From NCBI RefSeq assembly GCF_021729885.1, contig NZ_CP063401.1, positions 1,054,001-1,118,000 of the forward strand: a stretch of DNA of 64,000 nt, in the 5' to 3' direction. This DNA comes from Devosia sp. SL43. Lineage in GTDB: Bacteria; Pseudomonadota; Alphaproteobacteria; Rhizobiales; Devosiaceae. Under the pieces are notes generated by a model that did not search any database, was not told the origin of the DNA, and was given only the letters and a program-made list of their open reading frames with translations. Below are positions 34,943-45,653 of the stretch, piece after piece. Position numbers and translations under genes: made by a program. Positions within the stretch are counted from its first letter, which is position 1. The number at the start of each line of letters is the position of its first letter.

Positions 34943-35830
34943 TCAGTCGTCGAGATCGAGCACGCCCTCCGACACGACCACCGCATGCCCACCGATGCCA
35001 CCATGGATCAGGATGTCGTGGTCCTTGCGCAACTGGATGGTAATCCGGCAGGGGCGGCCCATCTCGTGGCCCTGTCGCAGCACGAAGTCCGCCTGCCCGT
35101 TGGCCAATGTCGCATGTTCTGACAAGAGCCCAATCAAGGCCGCAGCAGCAGAGCCGGTGCCCGGGTCCTCGCCGATATCCATGCCGAACATGCGCGCCGC
35201 CAAGTCATTGTCCGGCTCGTCGGGCGTCAGCGTGAACACATACGCCGAATTGTGGTCGTGCTTGAACACCTCGTTCCAGATGCCCCGGTTGACCTTGATG
35301 CGCTTGAGCACATTGGCGTCACGCACCGGCACGAGGTGGAAGGTCACGCCGGCCGAGAACACAGCCGGCTGATAGACATCGCAGCCGATATCTTCCACTT
35401 CGATGCCCAAAGCCTGCGCAATGCCCAGCTTGTCGGTGAGATCGGCCACGCGCGACGGCAGCCGCGGCAGCGCGAAGCGCGCCTCCCCCGAACGCTTATC
35501 AGCCTTCTCGAACAGGGCGGTGATCAGACCGATCTTCTCTTCGAGCCGGACAGCACTGACCTTGTTCTGCAATCCCAGCACCACGGCGGCGCCGACGGTG
35601 GGATGGCCAGCGAATGGCAGTTCCGTATGCGGCGTGAAGATGCGTACCGCCGCCGTATTGCGCTCGGCGTTTGGCTTGAGGATGAACACCGTCTCGCTGA
35701 GATTGAACTCGCGGGCTATGGCCTGCATCTCGCCATCGAGCAGGCCGTCGCCCTTGGTCACTACGGCAAGCTGGTTGCCCTGCAGGCGGTGGCGCGTGAA
35801 GACATCCAGCAGCAGATAGTTGAGCTTCAT
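34943..35830 (-). CDS. PhzF family isomerase/epimerase
   Basis: Protein of 295 residues with the two-domain diaminopimelate-epimerase-like fold of PhzF. It begins MKLNYLLLDVFTRHRLQGNQL, contains NLSETVFIL with the conserved Glu that acts as acid/base in PhzF, FTPHTELPFAGHPTVGAA, and GEDPGTGSAAAAL near the end. In phenazine producers the enzyme isomerises DHHA, but no phenazine genes are near, so a general isomerase role is more likely. Nine bases separate it from the downstream end of the UPF0303 gene, which precedes it on the same strand. Confidence 0.9.
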   Translation of the reverse strand: MKLNYLLLDVFTRHRLQGNQLAVVTKGDGLLDGEMQAIAREFNLSETVFILKPNAERNTAAVRIFTPHTELPFAGHPTVGAAVVLGLQNKVSAVRLEEKIGLITALFEKADKRSGEARFALPRLPSRVADLTDKLGIAQALGIEVEDIGCDVYQPAVFSAGVTFHLVPVRDANVLKRIKVNRGIWNEVFKHDHNSAYVFTLTPDEPDNDLAARMFGMDIGEDPGTGSAAAALIGLLSEHATLANGQADFVLRQGHEMGRPCRITIQLRKDHDILIHGGIGGHAVVVSEGVLDLDD

Positions 35831-35839
35831 CGGGGGACC

Positions 35840-36331
35840 TTATTCGGGCGGCAGGGCATAGGTGGATTTGTCGAAACCGAGATGGTCACAGAGCGCATCG
35901 ACGGCGACACCATGATCGCTGCGGCCGGGCAGCCCGGAGATGGTCAGCGCGCCGATGATGCCGGCACCGTTGACGCTGATCGGAAAGCCCCCGCCGGCAA
36001 CGACGAAATCGACCGGATCGGCGCCAACCTGCGGCGGAAACGGCTGCTCGCCCCGTTCCAGCACCATGCGATAGCTCGAACGCTGGAAACGGCGCACCGT
36101 GTTGATCTTGCGGCGCACCCATTCGGCATTGTCGGCACTGGTGCCACCGGTCGCGGCAAAGAACATCTGCCGGTCCCACGTGCGGATATCGACGACGAGG
36201 GAAAGCTTCTCGGCGAGAGCGCGGGCGCGAATGGCGCTGCCCAGGTCAAAGGCGACCGTCTCGTCGAACGCAGTGAGCACAAGCTCCTGCTCCTGCTTCT
36301 TGACCAGCAAGATGTCGGTCTGAACTGTCAT
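35840..36331 (-). CDS. UPF0303 (heme-degrading-domain-like) protein
   Basis: Protein of 163 residues. VDIRTWDRQMFFAATGG and FPISVNGAGIIGALTISG are the conserved blocks of the UPF0303 / YBR137W group, related to the GlcG and HbpS folds. The latter bind haem or cobalamin degradation products, but function in this subgroup is not established. The start ATG 36331 is one base from the GFA-family stop; the frame is open 73 codons upstream inside that gene, which is a shadow. Probably one operon GFA - UPF0303 - PhzF. Confidence 0.85.
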   Translation of the reverse strand: MTVQTDILLVKKQEQELVLTAFDETVAFDLGSAIRARALAEKLSLVVDIRTWDRQMFFAATGGTSADNAEWVRRKINTVRRFQRSSYRMVLERGEQPFPPQVGADPVDFVVAGGGFPISVNGAGIIGALTISGLPGRSDHGVAVDALCDHLGFDKSTYALPPE

Positions 36332-36332
36332 G

Positions 36333-36800
36333 TCATAGGTCCTGATGCGCGCGTGTCCAGGCATCGAACAGCGGCGTGCGGTCGATTGCGCCCTTGGCGA
36401 AATTGATCTGTTGCGGGTCGATCTTGACCCAGGCGGCCTTGCTGTCGGTCCAGATATTGCCCACCGGTGCCGCCCAGTCCAAATCGTCCAGCGTTCCCGC
36501 ACGCGCCACCTTGATGCCCGGCGCTGGAGGATCGTTCCAGATCCATCCATGGCAATGGGCGCAGAAGTTCATGACAATGACATTGCCACTCTCGGCTGTG
36601 CGTCGGTATTGGGAGATTTCACCGGACAAAAGCTCGAAATCGGCGTCGCGCACGATCATCGACATCGACCACGCGGCGCCCGAGAAGCGCTGGCAGTCCT
36701 TGCAATGGCAATTGTAGACCGAAAGCGGGCTCGCCTTCAGTCGGTAGCGTACGGCGCCGCATTGGCAGCCGCCTTCGACGGGAAACACCGGCAAGCCCAT
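36333..36800 (-). CDS. GFA family (CENP-V-like) zinc protein
   Basis: Protein of 155 residues. The zinc-binding cysteines GGCQCGAVRYRL, NCHCKDCQRFSG and FCAHCHGW are those of the GFA family, named for glutathione-dependent formaldehyde-activating enzyme. Most members have an unproven role in conjugating small electrophiles. It is the first gene of a likely operon with UPF0303 and PhzF (1-base and 9-base gaps). Confidence 0.88.
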   Translation of the reverse strand: MGLPVFPVEGGCQCGAVRYRLKASPLSVYNCHCKDCQRFSGAAWSMSMIVRDADFELLSGEISQYRRTAESGNVIVMNFCAHCHGWIWNDPPAPGIKVARAGTLDDLDWAAPVGNIWTDSKAAWVKIDPQQINFAKGAIDRTPLFDAWTRAHQDL

Positions 36801-36880
36801 CGCACCCTCCGCGACTCCGAACCCGCAGAGGTTTTAGACGAAGTTTGAACGGGTTAGAAGGGCAGGCTTAGGGCTTTCCC

Positions 36881-38650
36881 TTAAACCGTATCCGCCGGCT
36901 CGCTGATCCCATGCCGGGCCTTGTCGATACGCTTTTCCTGGTTGAGCCAGGCCTGCGCATCCGTGGTCTTGAACAGCTCGAAATCCTGCTCATCATGGTC
37001 GGTGACCGGGGTCATCGCATGGTCAGTATAGGCATGCCGGTTGGGGTCGCGCTCGACCTTGAGCTGCTTGAGCCCGAAGCGGAAATACAGCCATCCCCAA
37101 CGGGCCAGCTTCCAGCCCAGCTCGGCATAATACTTCGGATAGAACAGCACCGCCGGCTCGATCTTCATGCCGTAGCGGCGGTTCAACCGCGACTTGATCC
37201 GGATCCAGCCCACTTCCAGCGGATGCACGCCCTCGATCTTGAGCGCGCCCATGAACCAGGTCGACAGCAGCAACACCTGCGACGTCGAAATCTTCGACAC
37301 CGCCGCACGCCGCATCAGCGTCTCGACATGGTCGAGCGTGTAATAGCGGCTCCAGGCGTCGGCATAGACCTTCTCGAACTCCGCCTTGCTCATCAACTGA
37401 TGCGCTGTGGTGACGTGGTTGAGGTCATACTTGTTGAGGTCGGGATCCATCGCCACACCAGCCCGGTGCAGCTTCTGGTGATCTTCCGATCCCGGCAGCG
37501 GCGTCAGGAAGAAGAATTCCAGGATATCGACCGGCAGCTCGCGCTTGACCACGTCGATATCGTGCATGATGCGCTCGGGCGTATCGGTGGGAAAGCCCAG
37601 GATATAGCCGGCATAGGTGATCACGTGCCACTGCTTCCACGCCAGCAGCATGGTGCGATATTCGGTGATCTTGTTCTGCCGCTTCTTGGCATCCTTGAGA
37701 TTGGCCGGATTGACGTTTTCGAGCCCGATGAAGACGCGTGTGACACCGGCCCGGGCGCATTTCTCGATGAAGTTGGGAATGCGGTGGCAGAGCGTGTCCA
37801 CCTGGATGATGAAGTTGAACTTCAGCCCCTCGACCTCGCGCATGTGGATCAGGCGATCCATGATCGCCTCCCAATCCTTGTTGCGCGCGAAATTGTCGTC
37901 GGTGATGAAATAGCGATGCACGCCCTGGCTCATGTTGAGCCGGATGATCTTCTCGATATCGTCGGGCGACCGCCGCCGCGACTTGCGCCCCTGCACGTTG
38001 ATGATGGTGCAGAACGAACACTGGTACGGACAACCGCGGCCAGCGTCGAAGCTGGTGAGGTTGTAGGCCGTGCGCGCCACGTGGTCGGCCGGCATGAACG
38101 GCACCGGGGTATCCTCAATGCCAGGCAGGTCGTTCATGAAATTATACAGCGGCTTGAGCGTGCCATTGATGGCGTCGCCGAACACTTCCTGCAGTCGGCC
38201 TTCGGATTCCCCCGCGAACAGCGAAATCCCCATCTGTTGCGCCGTCTTGAAGTCCGCATCCTCGCCATTGAGCATCGAGATGACGCCGGACACGTGGAAG
38301 CCGCCGATCGCGACTTGAACACCAGCCTTGAGCAGAGGGCGGGCCAGATCGAGCGAACGCGGAAACTGGTTGGACTGCACACCGATCAGCATGACCAGGC
38401 CGACATCGGCCTGCTGGACGCGATCGATCACCCCCTGGACGTCGATGATCGTATTGGTCTCGTCGATGGTGACGACATCGAAGTCCCAGTCATCACCGAG
38501 CATCTTGCTCTCGATGATGTTGATGGTCAGCCCGTGCACGGACGCCAGTGAATTGGATGGGATCGGCGACAGCCGCCACTGGATCACATAGCCCTGGTCG
38601 TCATAGTGCGACGGCTTGATCAGATAGAGGCAGAATTTTCGCTTGGTCAT
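36881..38650 (-). CDS. B12-binding domain radical SAM protein
   Basis: Protein of 589 residues. The first 180 residues form a cobalamin-binding-like Rossmann region (VVTIDETNTIID, VGLVMLIGVQSNQFPRSL, VQVAIGGFHVSG) without an obvious DxHxxG motif. The radical SAM cluster motif is GCPYQCSFC (CxxxCxxC) at about residue 210. A C-terminal extension of about 150 residues ends in a positively charged membrane-surface-like stretch (ELGWKLARWGWLYFRFGLKQ). Substrate unknown; lipids or hopanoid-type hydrocarbons are candidates for this architecture. A TetR-type operator lies just upstream of its start codon. Confidence 0.8.
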   Translation of the reverse strand: MTKRKFCLYLIKPSHYDDQGYVIQWRLSPIPSNSLASVHGLTINIIESKMLGDDWDFDVVTIDETNTIIDVQGVIDRVQQADVGLVMLIGVQSNQFPRSLDLARPLLKAGVQVAIGGFHVSGVISMLNGEDADFKTAQQMGISLFAGESEGRLQEVFGDAINGTLKPLYNFMNDLPGIEDTPVPFMPADHVARTAYNLTSFDAGRGCPYQCSFCTIINVQGRKSRRRSPDDIEKIIRLNMSQGVHRYFITDDNFARNKDWEAIMDRLIHMREVEGLKFNFIIQVDTLCHRIPNFIEKCARAGVTRVFIGLENVNPANLKDAKKRQNKITEYRTMLLAWKQWHVITYAGYILGFPTDTPERIMHDIDVVKRELPVDILEFFFLTPLPGSEDHQKLHRAGVAMDPDLNKYDLNHVTTAHQLMSKAEFEKVYADAWSRYYTLDHVETLMRRAAVSKISTSQVLLLSTWFMGALKIEGVHPLEVGWIRIKSRLNRRYGMKIEPAVLFYPKYYAELGWKLARWGWLYFRFGLKQLKVERDPNRHAYTDHAMTPVTDHDEQDFELFKTTDAQAWLNQEKRIDKARHGISEPADTV

Positions 38651-38664
38651 GGTCAGGCGTACCC

Positions 38665-38676
38665 TACCGTTCAGTA
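38665..38676 (-). promoter_or_regulatory. TetR-type operator before the radical SAM gene
   Basis: On the minus strand TACTGAACGGTA, matching 10 of 12 positions of the palindrome TACCGTACGGTA found upstream of the tetR gene at 41572-41583. The flanking plus-strand bases GTCAGGCGTACC are identical at the two sites. It lies 15 to 26 bases upstream of the ATG at 38650. Confidence 0.5.
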
Positions 38677-38816
38677 AAGTTCAGGACGTGTGACGCGGGC
38701 AGAGACTAGCGGGCCTCCCGCGCAAGTACAACAGGCCGTTCAGGCAGGGTTCACGCTATCGGCATCATAGGAGCGGCCAACAAAACGGCGCTGCCGTCTT
38801 ACTGAAGGACCATCCG

Positions 38817-38966
38817 ATGAACATTCTTTCCGCTACCGTATTGCTGCTCACCCGCGACCGTGCCCGCAAACTCAGCGTTGCCCATCTCGACGATCGGCTG
38901 CTCAACGACATCGGCCTGTGCCGCCTCGACTTCCACGGCGGTCGGGCGATCAAGAAGACGCAGTGA
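38817..38966 (+). CDS. DUF1127 (YjiS-like) small protein
   Basis: A 49-residue ORF starting MNILSATVLLLTRDRARK with AAGGA eight bases before ATG. LDDRLLNDIGLCRLDF is the conserved DUF1127 helix (consensus LDDRLLRDIGL). Small Arg-rich proteins of this family in Rhizobiales take part in phosphate, carbon or stress responses and often act post-transcriptionally. Here it is short at the N-terminal side but complete. It is divergent from the radical SAM gene. Confidence 0.75.
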   Translation: MNILSATVLLLTRDRARKLSVAHLDDRLLNDIGLCRLDFHGGRAIKKTQ

Positions 38967-39028
38967 TCGACTGCGAAGGCTCTGCCTGCCCGGCGCGGAG
39001 TTCAGCCTGAAGGTTTCGATTCCGTCGC

Positions 39029-39073
39029 CTTCTCCCCTTGCGGGAGAAGGTGCCCGAAGGGCGGATGAGGGGT
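39029..39073. repeat. Short intergenic repeat, CTTCTCCCCTTGCGGGAGAAGG type
   Basis: A 9-bp hairpin (CTTCTCCC / GGGAGAAG, TTGC loop region) followed by the associated GTGCCCGAAGGGCGGATGAG tail, the widespread Rhizobiales intergenic element. It lies between the DUF1127 gene and the end of the NUDIX gene. Confidence 0.75.
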
Positions 39074-39076
39074 AAG

Positions 39077-39790
39077 TCAGCCGAGCGCGCCGAGCGCAAA
39101 GGCCTCAGCCACCGCCACGGCATAAGGCACCGCCCCCACCCGCTCCGCCTCGGCCCCCGAACGGACAACCACGACGTCCGCCAGTTCGCGATGCTCCTGT
39201 GTCTCAAGGTTCGCCCGAACGCGGGCGACCAGGCGCTCGGCGGTTTCGTCGAAATGATACATCTGCCCGAGCGAGATGCGCGGGCCGTCGAACACGGCCA
39301 CCAGCATGCCCTTGCGCGCGTCGCCGGGCACAAGTCCCGTCTCCTCCTCAAGCTCGAGGTCGGTGCAGCCGGCGACATCGACGCGGCCATCCGGTAGCAC
39401 GTCGCGCGGTTCGAGCGAGCCGCCCGGCGGATAGACCCGTCCGGCATTGGCGGTATCGGCGCCCATTACACCGTAAATCAGCGCACCATCATTGCTGGCG
39501 ACCAGCGACGAACCGAACAGGTTGTGCATGCCGATCTCGGGAAAATCGGCATCGCGCCAGGTGAGGAAGGCCGAATACGCATCTTCCCTGGCCTCGGCCC
39601 GCAGTATCCCATCAGCGTCGATACGCGGCGTGGACACCCCAATGATCCGGCCGTCCCAGAGATGCGGATTGGCCGCCAGCAGCCGAGCCCAGCACGAACG
39701 GACCTCAGCTCGCAGCGCGTCGGGCAGCGGCCAGGCACCCGGCACCATGCGGATATCGGTGCCAACAATGGGGATGATCGGAAGCGTCAT
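39077..39790 (-). CDS. NUDIX-like hydrolase
   Basis: Protein of 237 residues. GGSLEPRDVLPDGRVDVAG followed by CTDLELEEETGL is a Nudix box with a short insertion, holding the EExxEE-type metal-binding glutamates. The N-terminal half (residues 1-95) is specific to this group. It should cleave a nucleoside diphosphate linked to another group; substrate unknown. It starts nine bases beyond the ilvC terminator on the same strand, so it probably has a separate promoter or depends on readthrough. Confidence 0.75.
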   Translation of the reverse strand: MTLPIIPIVGTDIRMVPGAWPLPDALRAEVRSCWARLLAANPHLWDGRIIGVSTPRIDADGILRAEAREDAYSAFLTWRDADFPEIGMHNLFGSSLVASNDGALIYGVMGADTANAGRVYPPGGSLEPRDVLPDGRVDVAGCTDLELEEETGLVPGDARKGMLVAVFDGPRISLGQMYHFDETAERLVARVRANLETQEHRELADVVVVRSGAEAERVGAVPYAVAVAEAFALGALG

Positions 39791-39794
39791 AAAT

Positions 39795-39818
39795 GAAAAC
39801 GGGGGCAGAAGCCCCCGT
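39795..39818 (-). terminator. Terminator of ilvC
   Basis: On the minus strand ACGGGGGC / GCCCCCGT with a TTCT loop, followed by TTTCATTT; it starts nine bases after the ilvC stop. It overlaps the region just upstream of the NUDIX start. Confidence 0.85.
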
Positions 39819-39826
39819 CCCTGTTC

Positions 39827-41520
<1,694 letters not shown>

Positions 41521-41569
41521 AATGCTTCCTCAACAAGCCAGCCGAACGCTTTCGTCCGATTTCGTCAGG

Positions 41570-41585
41570 CGTACCGTACGGTACG
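41570..41585 (-). promoter_or_regulatory. Palindromic operator upstream of tetR-ilvC
   Basis: CGTACCGTACGGTACG is a perfect 16-bp palindrome, 50 to 65 bp upstream of the tetR start; its core TACCGTACGGTA matches 10 of 12 positions of an element before the radical SAM gene. Likely autoregulatory TetR site. Confidence 0.7.
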
Positions 41586-41653
41586 GTTCGTGGCAAGCGG
41601 AATTTGCGCGTTGCGCACGTCCGCCGTCGTTGTTGCTGCTGCCAGCAGACGTG

Positions 41654-42664
41654 CTAGCGCTTCCAACCATCATCGCCACCGGCCACCGGCGGCGTGGGAG
41701 GAACCGGCGTCGCAACTCCACCCGGAGGCGTTGGCGGTTGCGGTGGCACAGGCGCAGCGACCGGAGCCACCCCGCCTTCCCGCTTGGTCAGCACCCATTT
41801 ATTGAACCGCGCCATCAGCAACCCGAACCCGATGAGCAGCAGCCCGCCGCCCAGGATCGAGAACGGCTGTGCCCCCAGATACATGAACCACTGCGTGAAG
41901 AAGTGGATCGCCGCGAACACCGCCACCGTATTGACCACCCAGCGCCGGTTGGCGCAGACCGCCCAGGTGCCAAAGGCCAGCAGCGCCAGCGCCCAGGCGA
42001 TGGTGAAGCTCCAGTTCGGCCAGTTGAAGAAGCCGTCGCCAAAGATCGACCCAACGAGAAATGCCAGGTTGACCATGATGATGGCCGTGCGCATGGCAAT
42101 GATCGCCAGCCGCTCATAGGCATGAGCGATGCGGACCGAGATCAGGAACAACACCAACACAAGTGCAGAAAGTGAGACGATGGCGAGCGTCAGATAGACC
42201 GTCGGCTCCCAGAAATCGGTGCCGGTCAGAATCGCGCCGGCAAATAGAAACACCGATAGCGACGCCAGCAGTCCTGATGTCGCCGCCACTGCGGCGGCTG
42301 CCAAGGCCAGCACCAGAGCATATTTGACCCATATGATTTCGCCATACAGCGTTGCCAGGCCGCCGGTGAAAGCCAGCGCTCCCAGCACCATGGCAATCTG
42401 CGAAAAGACCAGCCAGCGCTCGACCTTGCCGATAGTCAGCCAGTAGCCGACGCCAAACAGCAGCGCGCCGATCACGATCGCCGTTTCGACCGTAGGGATG
42501 AACACACCTGCCCCCAGCGCCACGGCGACGATGCCGAACGCCAAGAAAATGTTACTGCCCAGCGCGCCCGTGTCGGCCGCCGAGAGCCCCTTGAGCCGCT
42601 CGGCTTCAGCCGGCGTAAGCTTGCCCTGCGCCACCAGCGCGTCGAGATCGAGCGTAACTTTCAT
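41654..42664 (-). CDS. DUF2157-like multi-pass membrane protein
   Basis: Protein of 336 residues. The first 40 residues are soluble with a short helical motif LVAQGKLTPAEAERLKGL; after that come about ten hydrophobic spans, and a C-terminal cytoplasmic tail with Pro/Gly repeats (VPPQPPTPPGGVATPVPPTP). This order resembles DUF2157 membrane proteins of unknown function. It reads toward tetR on the same strand, ending 133 bp before the tetR start. Confidence 0.7.
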   Translation of the reverse strand: MKVTLDLDALVAQGKLTPAEAERLKGLSAADTGALGSNIFLAFGIVAVALGAGVFIPTVETAIVIGALLFGVGYWLTIGKVERWLVFSQIAMVLGALAFTGGLATLYGEIIWVKYALVLALAAAAVAATSGLLASLSVFLFAGAILTGTDFWEPTVYLTLAIVSLSALVLVLFLISVRIAHAYERLAIIAMRTAIIMVNLAFLVGSIFGDGFFNWPNWSFTIAWALALLAFGTWAVCANRRWVVNTVAVFAAIHFFTQWFMYLGAQPFSILGGGLLLIGFGLLMARFNKWVLTKREGGVAPVAAPVPPQPPTPPGGVATPVPPTPPVAGGDDGWKR

Positions 42665-42807
42665 CGCGAATTCCCTAGCCCCACGCGGACGTTAATCAGG
42701 ATTATGCATGCCGCGCAACGGAGGGACCTTCCATCGGCACTTGCCGATAGAGCTTGGGATGTGCATGTATGCCGCGCCACATTCCGGCACCAACAGCAGA
42801 GCCTTTC

Positions 42808-43935
42808 ATGTCCAAGCTTTTCTCGCCCGCCACGCTGCGCGGTCTTACCCTGCGCAATCGTACCGTCGTCGCGCCCATGTGCCAGTATTCGGCCAAGGAC
42901 GGCTTTGCCAATGACTGGCACCTGGTCCATCTCGGCCGCTTCGCCATAGGCGGCTTCGGGCTCGTGGTCCTCGAAGCAACAGGCGTGACGGCCGAGGGTC
43001 GCATCTCCTACGGCGACTTGGGCTTGTGGAAGGATGAGCAGATCGCGCCGCTCGCCCGCATCGTCGATTTCCTGCATAGCCAGGGCGCCGCAGCAGGCAT
43101 CCAGCTTGCCCATGCCGGCCGCAAGGCATCCACTCCCGTGTCCTGGCACAAGGACCTGTCCGAAGCGGAGAAATCCACGCTCGGCTTCGAGCACTGGACG
43201 CCTGTAGCGCCCAGCGCCGTGCCGCATACCGACACCAATCCCGAATTCCAGACCCCGACCGCGCTCGACGCCGCCGGCATCCGAAACGTCATCGACTCCT
43301 TCGCCGCCGCCGCCATCCGCGCCAACCAGGCCGGCTTCGACACCGTCGAAATCCACGCTGCCCACGGCTACCTGCTCAACCAGTTCCTGTCCCCGCTCGC
43401 CAACAAGCGCACCGACGAATATGGCGGCAGCCGCGAGAACCGCATGCGGCTGGTGCTCGAAGTGACCGAGGCCGTTCGCGCCGTATGGCCCGCCGACAAG
43501 CCTCTCCTGGCCCGCCTCTCGGTCACCGACTGGCATCCGGACGGCTGGCAGATCGAGGATAGCGTTGCGCTGGCCCGCGAACTCAAGGCCCGTGGCGTCG
43601 ACGCGATCGACTGCTCGAGCGGTGGCTTCGATGGCGCGGTGATCAAGGCGGTCGCCGGCTACCAGGTGCATCTGGCAAAGGCCGTCCGCGATGGCGCCGA
43701 CATCCCCACCATGGCCGTCGGCCTGCTCGGCGATGCCCACCAGGCAGAAACCATCCTGGTCGACGGCGAGGCCGACTTTATCGCCCTCGCCCGCGCTGCC
43801 CTCGACGACCCCAACTGGGCCGTCCACGCCAATCATGAACTCGGCGCATCAAACTACGACCTGTGGCCCAACCCGACCGACCGCGTCCGCGAACGCGATC
43901 GCTCGCTGGGTCTACGGTCGTTTGCCGCGAACTAG
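42808..43935 (+). CDS. NADH:flavin oxidoreductase, old yellow enzyme family (NamA/XenA-like)
   Basis: FMN-dependent ene-reductase of 375 residues with a TIM barrel. The N-terminal RNRTVVAPMCQYSAKDGFAN has the Cys of the thermophilic-like OYE class, which tunes FMN, and IQLAHAGRKAS holds the His/Arg substrate and flavin contacts. VEIHAAHGYLLNQFLSP and LANKRTDEYGGSRENRMR are diagnostic. It reduces C=C bonds of unsaturated carbonyls or nitro compounds with NAD(P)H. ATG 42808 has only a weak ribosome site. Divergent from the DUF2157-like gene with a 143-bp gap. Confidence 0.92.
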   Translation: MSKLFSPATLRGLTLRNRTVVAPMCQYSAKDGFANDWHLVHLGRFAIGGFGLVVLEATGVTAEGRISYGDLGLWKDEQIAPLARIVDFLHSQGAAAGIQLAHAGRKASTPVSWHKDLSEAEKSTLGFEHWTPVAPSAVPHTDTNPEFQTPTALDAAGIRNVIDSFAAAAIRANQAGFDTVEIHAAHGYLLNQFLSPLANKRTDEYGGSRENRMRLVLEVTEAVRAVWPADKPLLARLSVTDWHPDGWQIEDSVALARELKARGVDAIDCSSGGFDGAVIKAVAGYQVHLAKAVRDGADIPTMAVGLLGDAHQAETILVDGEADFIALARAALDDPNWAVHANHELGASNYDLWPNPTDRVRERDRSLGLRSFAAN

Positions 43936-44004
43936 GCTCGGGGGCTCACCTAACAAAATCTTAAATCCGCTCTGCTAGGCATCGATCCATCAGGAGTGTA
44001 CCCG

Positions 44005-45114
44005 ATGGATCGATTCCGCCCCTTCGTCGCGCGTTATTTCGATGCGCTCTGGTCGGCCATTCGGAGCGACACCCCCATCTATGCCCTTGCGGCCATTTAC
44101 GTCGCCCTCGGCTATGCCTTTATGTCGGGTAAGGGCTACCTCGCCTTCGGCATGCTGGACGCCTACTGGGCTGCCTGGAGCGTCAATTTCGGCCTGCTCG
44201 GTCCGGTCTTCGTCACCATTATCGGTCTGCTACACATCATCATTCGGCTGAACAAGCGCCGGAGCCTGGCCTATCGCGCCATGTTCGCACCCCGGCGCGT
44301 GGCCCGCTTCGTCGCCGGAACCATCCTGCTGCTGACCGCCGTATTGGTGTTCACCACCATGTTCTCGGCGATCAAGACAAGCTTCCCCATCGACCACGGC
44401 TTCCGCTTCGATGTCGCCCAGGCCGATATCGACAAGGCCATTCATTTCGGCGTCGATCCCTGGCGCTGGCTCTATGCCGTAGCCGAGCACCCGCTGGTGC
44501 TGCGCATTGCCGAGTTCAACTACAACGTCCTCTGGTTCGTCATCTGCTATTTCACCCTCTACTGGGTCGTGACCTCGCCGCGCACCGCCGGCCTGCGCGT
44601 TCGCTATGTGCTGACCTGGATGTTGAGCTGGGCCATCATCGGCAACGTCATAGCCGGCACTTGGCTCTCCGCCGGCCCGGCCTATTACGGCCTCGTCACC
44701 GGCGACATGGCGCGCTTCGGCGACCAGCTCGCCTTCCTCGCTACCACGGCGGGCGAAAAGAACTCTGCCTTCAATTTTCAGGCCTATCTGTGGAAGCTCT
44801 ACGAAAGCGGCAATGTCGGCATCGGCTCGGGCATTTCGGCCTTCCCGTCCATCCACGTCGCCGTCACCACCATCAATGCCCTGTTCATCAGCGAAGTGTC
44901 GCGCCGCTTCGGAGCGCTGCTCTGGGCCTATGTCGCCTTCATCATCATGAGCTCGGTCTACCTTGGCTGGCACTATGCCATCGACGGCTACGTGTCCGTC
45001 GTCTGCGTCACCGCGATCTACTGGACCCTGCGCAAGCTGGTGCCGACCCTATCGCGGCTGCGCTGGAAGGCACCCGCCACGGAGCCCGCCGAGGCCATCG
45101 CGCGCAATTCCTGA
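44005..45114 (+). CDS. PAP2-superfamily membrane phosphatase/transferase
   Basis: Membrane protein of 369 residues with six to eight spans. SAFPSIHVAVTTINAL (about residues 284-299) and WHYAIDGYVSVV (about 322-333) are the second and third blocks of the PAP2 active site in the PAP2_3 group, related to inositol phosphorylceramide synthases; the first Lys/Arg block is weak. It may remove or transfer a phosphate-linked head group of a lipid. ATG 44005 follows CAGGAG; a GTG nine bases upstream is in frame but lacks a site. Confidence 0.78.
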   Translation: MDRFRPFVARYFDALWSAIRSDTPIYALAAIYVALGYAFMSGKGYLAFGMLDAYWAAWSVNFGLLGPVFVTIIGLLHIIIRLNKRRSLAYRAMFAPRRVARFVAGTILLLTAVLVFTTMFSAIKTSFPIDHGFRFDVAQADIDKAIHFGVDPWRWLYAVAEHPLVLRIAEFNYNVLWFVICYFTLYWVVTSPRTAGLRVRYVLTWMLSWAIIGNVIAGTWLSAGPAYYGLVTGDMARFGDQLAFLATTAGEKNSAFNFQAYLWKLYESGNVGIGSGISAFPSIHVAVTTINALFISEVSRRFGALLWAYVAFIIMSSVYLGWHYAIDGYVSVVCVTAIYWTLRKLVPTLSRLRWKAPATEPAEAIARNS

Positions 45115-45215
45115 AACGGTCGCATCAGCATCGCATTCTCGCCCTTTTGCGCCGCCACCCTTGCTCCCGGTTGAAGCCGTCACCAGATAGACGGTGCGAC
45201 AAGGGAGTACGCTCG

Positions 45216-45653
45216 ATGGATACCAAGGCCGCAATCATTGCCCTCATGAGCGTCTGGGGCGTCGGCACCTGCGCCGTCGTGCCCACTCTGGCGCAGGACA
45301 CCGACCCTACCGAGGACGCCACCGACGACGATGGCGACCGCGCCAATCCCCTGCTGAACAAGGTCTGGGTCCGCACCGACACCGACGAATCGCTTCCCGG
45401 CCCAATGCAAATCTTCCTCGCCGACGGCACGCTGGTGACCGATTCCTGCTGGGAGACCTATCGCCTTTCCAAGTGGCAGCAGGTGTCCGACACATCAATC
45501 AGCTGGGACGAAGACGGCATGACCATCAATGCCGACATTGCCAGCCTCAGCGACACCGAGCTGGTGCTGAACCTCAAGCTGGGCAGCGACGTGCAGGAGC
45601 AGCGCTACACGACCGCCACAGTGCCCTATGTCTGCCCGGACATGATCAAGTAA
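45216..45653 (+). CDS. Secreted hypothetical protein, lipocalin-like
   Basis: Protein of 145 residues. A signal peptide ends near residue 27 (VVPTLAQ), then an acidic linker TDPTEDATDDDGDR, then a beta-rich domain with paired cysteines C78 and C141 that could form a disulphide (TDSCWETY, VPYVCPDM). The family looks like small periplasmic proteins of unknown function. ATG 45216 has AAGGGAG eight bases before. It is about 100 bp downstream of the PAP2-like gene on the same strand. Confidence 0.75.
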   Translation: MDTKAAIIALMSVWGVGTCAVVPTLAQDTDPTEDATDDDGDRANPLLNKVWVRTDTDESLPGPMQIFLADGTLVTDSCWETYRLSKWQQVSDTSISWDEDGMTINADIASLSDTELVLNLKLGSDVQEQRYTTATVPYVCPDMIK

